Position numbers and translations under genes: made by a program. A stretch of DNA of 64,000 bases from Eledone cirrhosa (lineage: Eukaryota > Mollusca > Cephalopoda > Octopoda > Eledonidae), in the NCBI GenBank assembly GCA_964016885.1, contig OZ024742.1, positions 355,621,882 to 355,685,881 of the forward strand. The letters run 5' to 3'. The notes under the pieces are model-generated. The model saw only the letters and a list, made by a program, of their open reading frames with translations, did no database searches and was not told the origin of the DNA. Shown here piece by piece: positions 59,437-64,000 of the stretch; position 1 is the stretch's first letter; each line of letters opens with the position of its first letter.

Positions 59437-60350
59437 CTATGCGGAGACAGTGCACCTCCTCTTGTGTCTGCAGGTCATGATAATTTCCGATTTCAGGTTG
59501 ACCGCATCATCCTTGATTCTGACTATTTCCATGGCCTCGTAGAGGCATAGGCTACACTTTCTACTTCCAGCCGAGTATGCATTCGCGTGGGGAACGGTGC
59601 TCCAGTCAAGGGTGTACGGGGTGCTCTTGTCTTTCAAGTCCCACACCAGGTCCGCCTAGTGGAGTGCCTCTTACTGCGGTCCTTGAAAGAGTTCGGGTGG
59701 TTATACATCCGCGATTTAAAGGTCATGGATGTTGCGCCGATGTAGGTGCGCTTTATATTGTGGGTGCTAACCACACATTTATATACCAGTCCCTTCGTCA
59801 CGCATCATCCCAGCAGGGGCAATGGGTACCCGCTCTGCAGTTACATGGTCTGTCGTTATTTTGTTCACTTCGGACGCCTGGACCTCGATCTGCTAGTGCC
59901 CTCTTCCGATTCTCAGGGTGTTGTTCCGCCGGCACGATGGTCTACCCTCCCCCGCTCGTTACCTCCTGGCGTTGGATTGTATCACCTTCCCCGGGTGTGG
60001 TGGCCACCGCGGGGGCTGGGTTGTTGTTGGAAGGCCCGTCCCCGAGGGGTCCTCCACGCTCCGATGGACGACCATTCTGCCGCCGCGGTTGACGGTCGAT
60101 GTTCTCCATCTTTACCGCGTTGGTTTTGGCCATGTAGTCGGCCATGTTAGGTGCTGTGGAGCAGGAAAACTTCCCCTTGTGGCGGTTGAAAATCACGTGG
60201 TATTTGTTCGACGGCGGGAAGCACTCGTCTAACGCTTGGGAAAAAAGTCGTGGCACGTTGCTGCGTACATGTTTAGAGTATGGCGCTTTAAACCATGTAA
60301 CGGCCTTAGATCTAGTCCTGTTATTTCGTGTGTGTAGTAGTGTGAGTGTG
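59437..60350 (-). pseudogene. Penelope-like element C terminus with GIY-YIG endonuclease, decayed
   Basis: Read leftwards from 60350: VTWFKAPYSKHVRSNVPRLF, then DECFPPSNKYHVIFNRHKGK and FSCSTAPNMADYM, which match the linker after the RT in Penelope-like retroelements. Near 59855 comes CNCRAGTHCPLLG (after a one-base shift), the Cys-rich segment before the nuclease. GLVYKCVVSTHNIKRTYIGA is the GIY-YIG core; MTFKSRMYNHPNSF carries the conserved Arg. After another shift, LVWDLKDKSTPYTLDWSTV and SRKCSLCLYEAMEIVRIKD end at 59437. The RT itself is not recognisable upstream; 60351-60640 codes only Thr/Arg/Ser-rich frames. At least two frameshifts and one stop lie within the domain, so it is dead. 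The sequence is markedly more GC-rich than its surroundings. Confidence 0.75.
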
Positions 60351-60639
60351 CCCTGAGTCTGATGTCCGTCTAGGGTTTTTCCCGCCCATTATAACGTCCC
60401 CTATGTTGCCACTATCTGTATGTCTGCTGTGGGTGTCATGGTTATGCCTATCACTTACTAAGGTATTCCGTTCTATATTGTCGGTTCTACTGTTAGTCTC
60501 TTTAATGCTATGTGGTGCTGTTGTCGGGGCTATACCACTGCTACCAGGCCGGATGTTCCCTATAGCGGGTGCCACGGCCGTACTTGTCGTTACCCTGTCC
60601 CTAGTTCTAGTTACGCACCCCCTGCTACGCACCCCCATA

Positions 60640-61357
60640 CATGTGTACCTTTTCTATCGAGAATACATACTCTCCACGAGTTCCATTTTGGAAGACATAT
60701 TATTTGTTCAGTATACAGGCCCAAGTGTACATCTCATACTCCCCATATATACTATATCATACGCACACAATTCCTTTCTTCTTTCTTCTCTCTTTTTTTA
60801 TATATATCTGTCACGTTATATGTATATTTTAACATATTGTATATTTATTTTATATTTTTATGTGTGTATATATGTATGCTTGTGTGTATATTTATATGTG
60901 TGTGTGTGTGTAGATATATATATATGTATATGTTATGTGAATGTGTAGGGATGTACGTATATGATTATACTGTTCATATTTCTGCATGTTTAGCACAAGA
61001 TACATCTTTTAATGTATGACGTTATATGAATATTTTATTATATTGTAGGTTTTTTTATAGATGTGTATATATGTGTGTGTATGTATATATATGTGTGCGT
61101 GTATGTGTGTGTGTATGTGTGTGTGTGTATTTATATATGTATGTGTATATATATATACATTTTTTTTATTTACTTATTTATGTATTTATATGTGTGTAGG
61201 TATACATGCATGTATGTGTATGGGTGTATGTATTTGGTTACATTGTTTATATTTGTGCATGTGTATAACAAGACACATCCTTTCATGGATGAGCCTGTAT
61301 GACCCACTGTGTAGATTTATATGACTCTGTGAGTATATCATATTTGAGAACGGATAG

Positions 61358-61390
<33 letters not shown>

Positions 61391-61905
61391 TGTATGTATG
61401 TATGTATGTATGTATGTATGTATGTATCTTTGTAGATGTACGTGGGCATGTAGGTAATAGGCGCGTATTTGTTTGAGTGTATATGAGCCAGTGTGTGTGT
61501 ACGTGCACCTACTGTAGGGTAAGGGTTTGTTCGTGTGTACATTTATGTGTGTGTACATATACATATATGTGTGTGTTTGGGAGCGAGTCTGTCTGTGTGC
61601 CTGTATATACGGACACGTGCGTGTATGAGCGTGTGCGTGTCTATGTATATGTCTGTACGTGTTTCTGTATACGAGTAGATATACGCGTATGCATGTATGC
61701 GAGTGCGGGTTTCTATGTGCTTGTGTGTGTGTGTTGGAGCTGATGTACGTGGGCATGTAGGCAGGCGTCTGTAGACGCGTATGTTGTTATTTATATGGTT
61801 GTGTGCGTATGTGAGTGTATGTGTGTATATATATATATATATATATGTGTGTATATGTATATGTGTATATGTGTATGTTGACTTGTTCTTCTTTTTGGTA
61901 AATAT
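60640..61905. repeat. TG/TA-rich simple sequence with (GTAT)n
   Basis: From about 60830 it is mostly alternating TGTG, TATA and TGTA motifs, with (GTAT)n at 61362-61425 (about 16 units) and several (GT)n stretches. Long frames of Tyr/Val/Cys or Thr/His across it are artefacts. Confidence 0.8.
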
Positions 61906-62630
61906 CATCTTGGTTAAGAGAGTGGGACTGGCTTTTTGCAGTGCCTTTTCTCACTATAAAAGCTTCACGGCACAGGCATTGCTTTATATCTGGAGAGATC
62001 TCTGCACTTGTCATCACATAGTACCATGGGTCCAGCACTATGTGTCAATAATTGTCACAAGTGTAGTGTTTGTACCAGAGTTTTCAAATGGCTGGCTGGA
62101 CTAAAAAGTCACACTCGTTCAGCGCATCGGTAGGGGTTCTCCTACATGGATATAAAGTAGTGGCCGTACTCGAAAACGAGTTGGCACCCACCATATGTGT
62201 ATGTGAGTGCGCGAGTGGACTTGTGAAATATCAAACCCAGCCTGGATTAATTGAAGTGTGTCAGGCGGAGGGACAGATGATGGTCAGTGTGACAGCAACT
62301 ATTGGCCAGAATTTATGACGACGTAGACAAACAACAGCCAACAGCAGGACAAGCGAGGAAGATGTTTTATGACGCTAACACCCCAGTGAGAAAATTTGAT
62401 CCGAAATTATTGCAAGTGTCCGTCGAATTTGCAGGTCCAGAATCAGACAGATCCACACAATGATCATGTCTCGAGCTGTCTGCCGGCGAAACAATTGTAA
62501 CACACAATAAATTGAGTTCAGATGCATCACTGATTTTTCGTTTTACATTATATCACACTCTGCTCTGTAAGAACATAGAGTGCTCAACCCGCATACCGCC
62601 TATGGAAGCATCATAGCTACCATCAGACAC
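61906..62630 (+). other. Low-copy sequence with a C2H2 zinc-finger-like remnant
   Basis: At about 62043-62110 one frame reads CHKCSVCTRVFKWLAGLKSH and then TRSAHR-stop. This is a C2H2 pattern (C-X2-C-X12-H-X4-H) of the GLxSHxRxxH kind found in retroelement proteins and transcription factors. Downstream, about 62340-62460, a short open frame (GQARKMFYDANTPVRKFDP) is not recognised. The total is too short and broken to call a gene. Confidence 0.35.
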
Positions 62631-62825
62631 ATATATATATATATATATATATATATTATTATTATAAAATAACAGGAGGCTGGAAGGTGTAATTCCTTAA
62701 AGGTTTATTATACTATGATCATTCAGTGACCGGGTTCAGTATGAATCAGGTGACATCATCAGGTATTCGAAATTTAACAATGGAATATAATAGACAAAAT
62801 CCCTGGGGCTGAAAAGCAGAAACAG

Positions 62826-62872
62826 GAAGGCGGCCGAATATTTAGCAGCTTCTAGCCCGGTTGGCCGCCTTC
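62826..62872. other. Perfect 10-bp stem, 27-base loop hairpin
   Basis: GAAGGCGGCC at 62826-62835 pairs with GGCCGCCTTC at 62863-62872. GC-rich in an AT-rich setting; a T run does not follow, so it does not look like a terminator. Flanked by short (TA)n at 62631-62655 and 62880-62892. Confidence 0.6.
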
Positions 62873-63058
62873 AAGACCTAATATATATATATGTGTAACC
62901 GCTCTGCTTATCTTCTCGCCCGCTGAATATTAACGCTTCCAATATTTAACCCTGTAGAGACAAGTATTGAGCACATATGCAAAACCTTTTGGCAACCAAC
63001 TATATGTATCGTTTATCCCTTTAAACCTCTTTGTCTTCTCTCTCACGATACTTAAATA

Positions 63059-63077
63059 CTCTCTCTCTCTCTCTCTC

Positions 63078-63157
<80 letters not shown>

Positions 63158-63180
63158 TATATATATATATATATATATAT
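63059..63180. repeat. (CT)n then (AT)n microsatellites
   Basis: 63059-63153 is (CT)n with two small interruptions; 63154-63180 is (AT)n, the left flank of the foldback element that follows. Confidence 0.95.
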
Positions 63181-63943
63181 GAATGTATGTATAGTATATT
63201 TGGTAATATACCGTATGTTTAATTAAAAACATGTTGAAGACCTTGCACTATCATTCTAAAGTAGTGACTATGTCACTTTCTTCTTTTTTTTGGCAAAGGA
63301 AGGGAGAGAAGCTGACAGAGGGTTGGTGTTCCTCAGAGCAACGTAGTCCCCGACTCTGCCCAAGATAATAGAGGCTGGATTCTTATAGAATTCCAGTAAT
63401 AATCAGGAACAGATTATACAGAGCGATTGCCGGTCAAGCAAAATTAAAAAAATTAGGATTGGTGCTCTGAAATAGCGATGTATACATGAATATAAGTATA
63501 GTATATTTGGTAATATAGAATATGTTTAATTAAAAACATTTTGAATACCTAATTAAACATACGGTATATTACCAAATATACTATACATATATTCATGTAT
63601 ACATCGCTATTTCAGAGCACCAATCCTAATGTTTTTATATTTACTGGACCGGCAATCGCTCTGTATAATCAGTTCCTGATTATTACTGGAATTCTATAAG
63701 AATCCAGCCTCTATAATCTTCGGCAGAGGTCAGGGAGTACGTTGCACTGAGGACACCAACATTGTGAAACAGAATCTGTCAGCTTATCTCCCTTCCTTTG
63801 CCAAAAAAACAAGAAAGTGACATAGTCACTACTTTAGAATGGTAGCGCAATTTCTTCAACATGTTTTTAATTAAACATACGGTATATTACCAAATATACT
63901 ATACATACATTCATATATACATCGCTATTTCAGAGCACCAATC

Positions 63944-63945
<2 letters not shown>
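63181..63945. mobile_element. Large foldback element with repeated ends, between (TA)n tracts
   Basis: Arms of about 365-395 bases (63181-63545 and 63551-63945) are inverted copies with scattered differences. The segment TATAGTATATTTGGTAATAT occurs near the start and end of the left arm (63190, 63497), and its complement twice in the right arm, so each arm has about 60-base direct terminal repeats. The right arm ends CAGAGCACCAATCCTAATAT and runs into (TA)n. No coding capacity. Identity unknown. Confidence 0.7.

Positions 63946-64000
<55 letters not shown>
63946..64000. repeat. (TA)n microsatellite at window end
   Basis: Uninterrupted TA units to the last base. Confidence 0.95.

Noticed and set aside
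59577..60092. 171-codon + strand frame in GC-rich sequence
   Set aside because: It is the opposite strand of the Penelope-like remnant, which explains the composition.
62690..62770. Hammerhead-like string CTGATGA (on the - strand) in a Penelope-associated context
   Set aside because: The complementary GAAA core and a proper stem II are missing.
63181..63548. LTR retrotransposon suggested by 60-base direct repeats in the left arm
   Set aside because: No TG..CA ends, primer-binding site or coding region; the inverted copy fits a foldback element better.

Overview
The window looks like a retrotransposon-dominated stretch of a mollusc genome, most likely a coleoid cephalopod and probably an octopus. 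The basis is the AT-rich background, the very long (TA)n and (TTA)n microsatellites, and many copies of a tRNA-derived SINE of the octopus type (A-box region TGGCAGTATCGGTAGAG, tail ending GGCCTTGTGCCAAAA plus (ATT)n). No host protein-coding gene, rRNA gene or functional tRNA gene could be supported anywhere in the 64 kb.

Two families of non-LTR retrotransposon make up most of the sequence. The first is a Tx1-like (L1/Tx1 group) element with two reading frames. ORF1 carries a gag-type CCHC knuckle; ORF2 has an AP-type endonuclease, a reverse transcriptase with YADD, and a C-terminal CCHC motif. Copies: T1 (1-4696, -), T2 (4721-9790, -), T3 (18814-24583, +), T4 (51756-57630, +); all are broken. 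The second is a single-ORF element with a SANT/Myb-like N terminus, RT with (F/Y)MDD, a CCHC motif and a C-terminal restriction-like endonuclease (RLE), most like the R4/Dong clade. It occurs as two subfamilies, R4-a (16025-17929, 17981-18756, 35826-39985, 43989-48808, 48860-51681) and R4-b (11781-15706, 40005-43924), all on the - strand. One R4-a copy keeps an uninterrupted 1120-codon ORF (44063-47425).

Nearly every end of both families abuts a (TTA/TAA)n microsatellite, and the two families use it in opposite strand orientation. Between 35.8 and 57.6 kb five elements sit end to end, separated only by (TTA)n: R4-a, R4-b, R4-a, R4-a, Tx1. T2 and T1 form a similar head-to-tail pair. The microsatellite appears to act as a landing platform that each insertion renews.

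The 24.9-35.8 kb and 57.7-64 kb parts lack intact LINEs. They hold SINE copies, minisatellites (23 bp x about 28 at 26.2-26.9 kb), large foldback elements flanked by (TA)n (27.7, 33.7 and 63.2-63.9 kb), an inverted array of a 530-bp unit (34.1-35.8 kb), a decayed Penelope-like element with a recognisable GIY-YIG domain (59.4-60.4 kb), and long TG/TA-rich simple sequence. About 30.5-33.4 kb is AT-rich sequence in which I see nothing.

Family assignments come from motif recognition; similarity figures are by-eye estimates.
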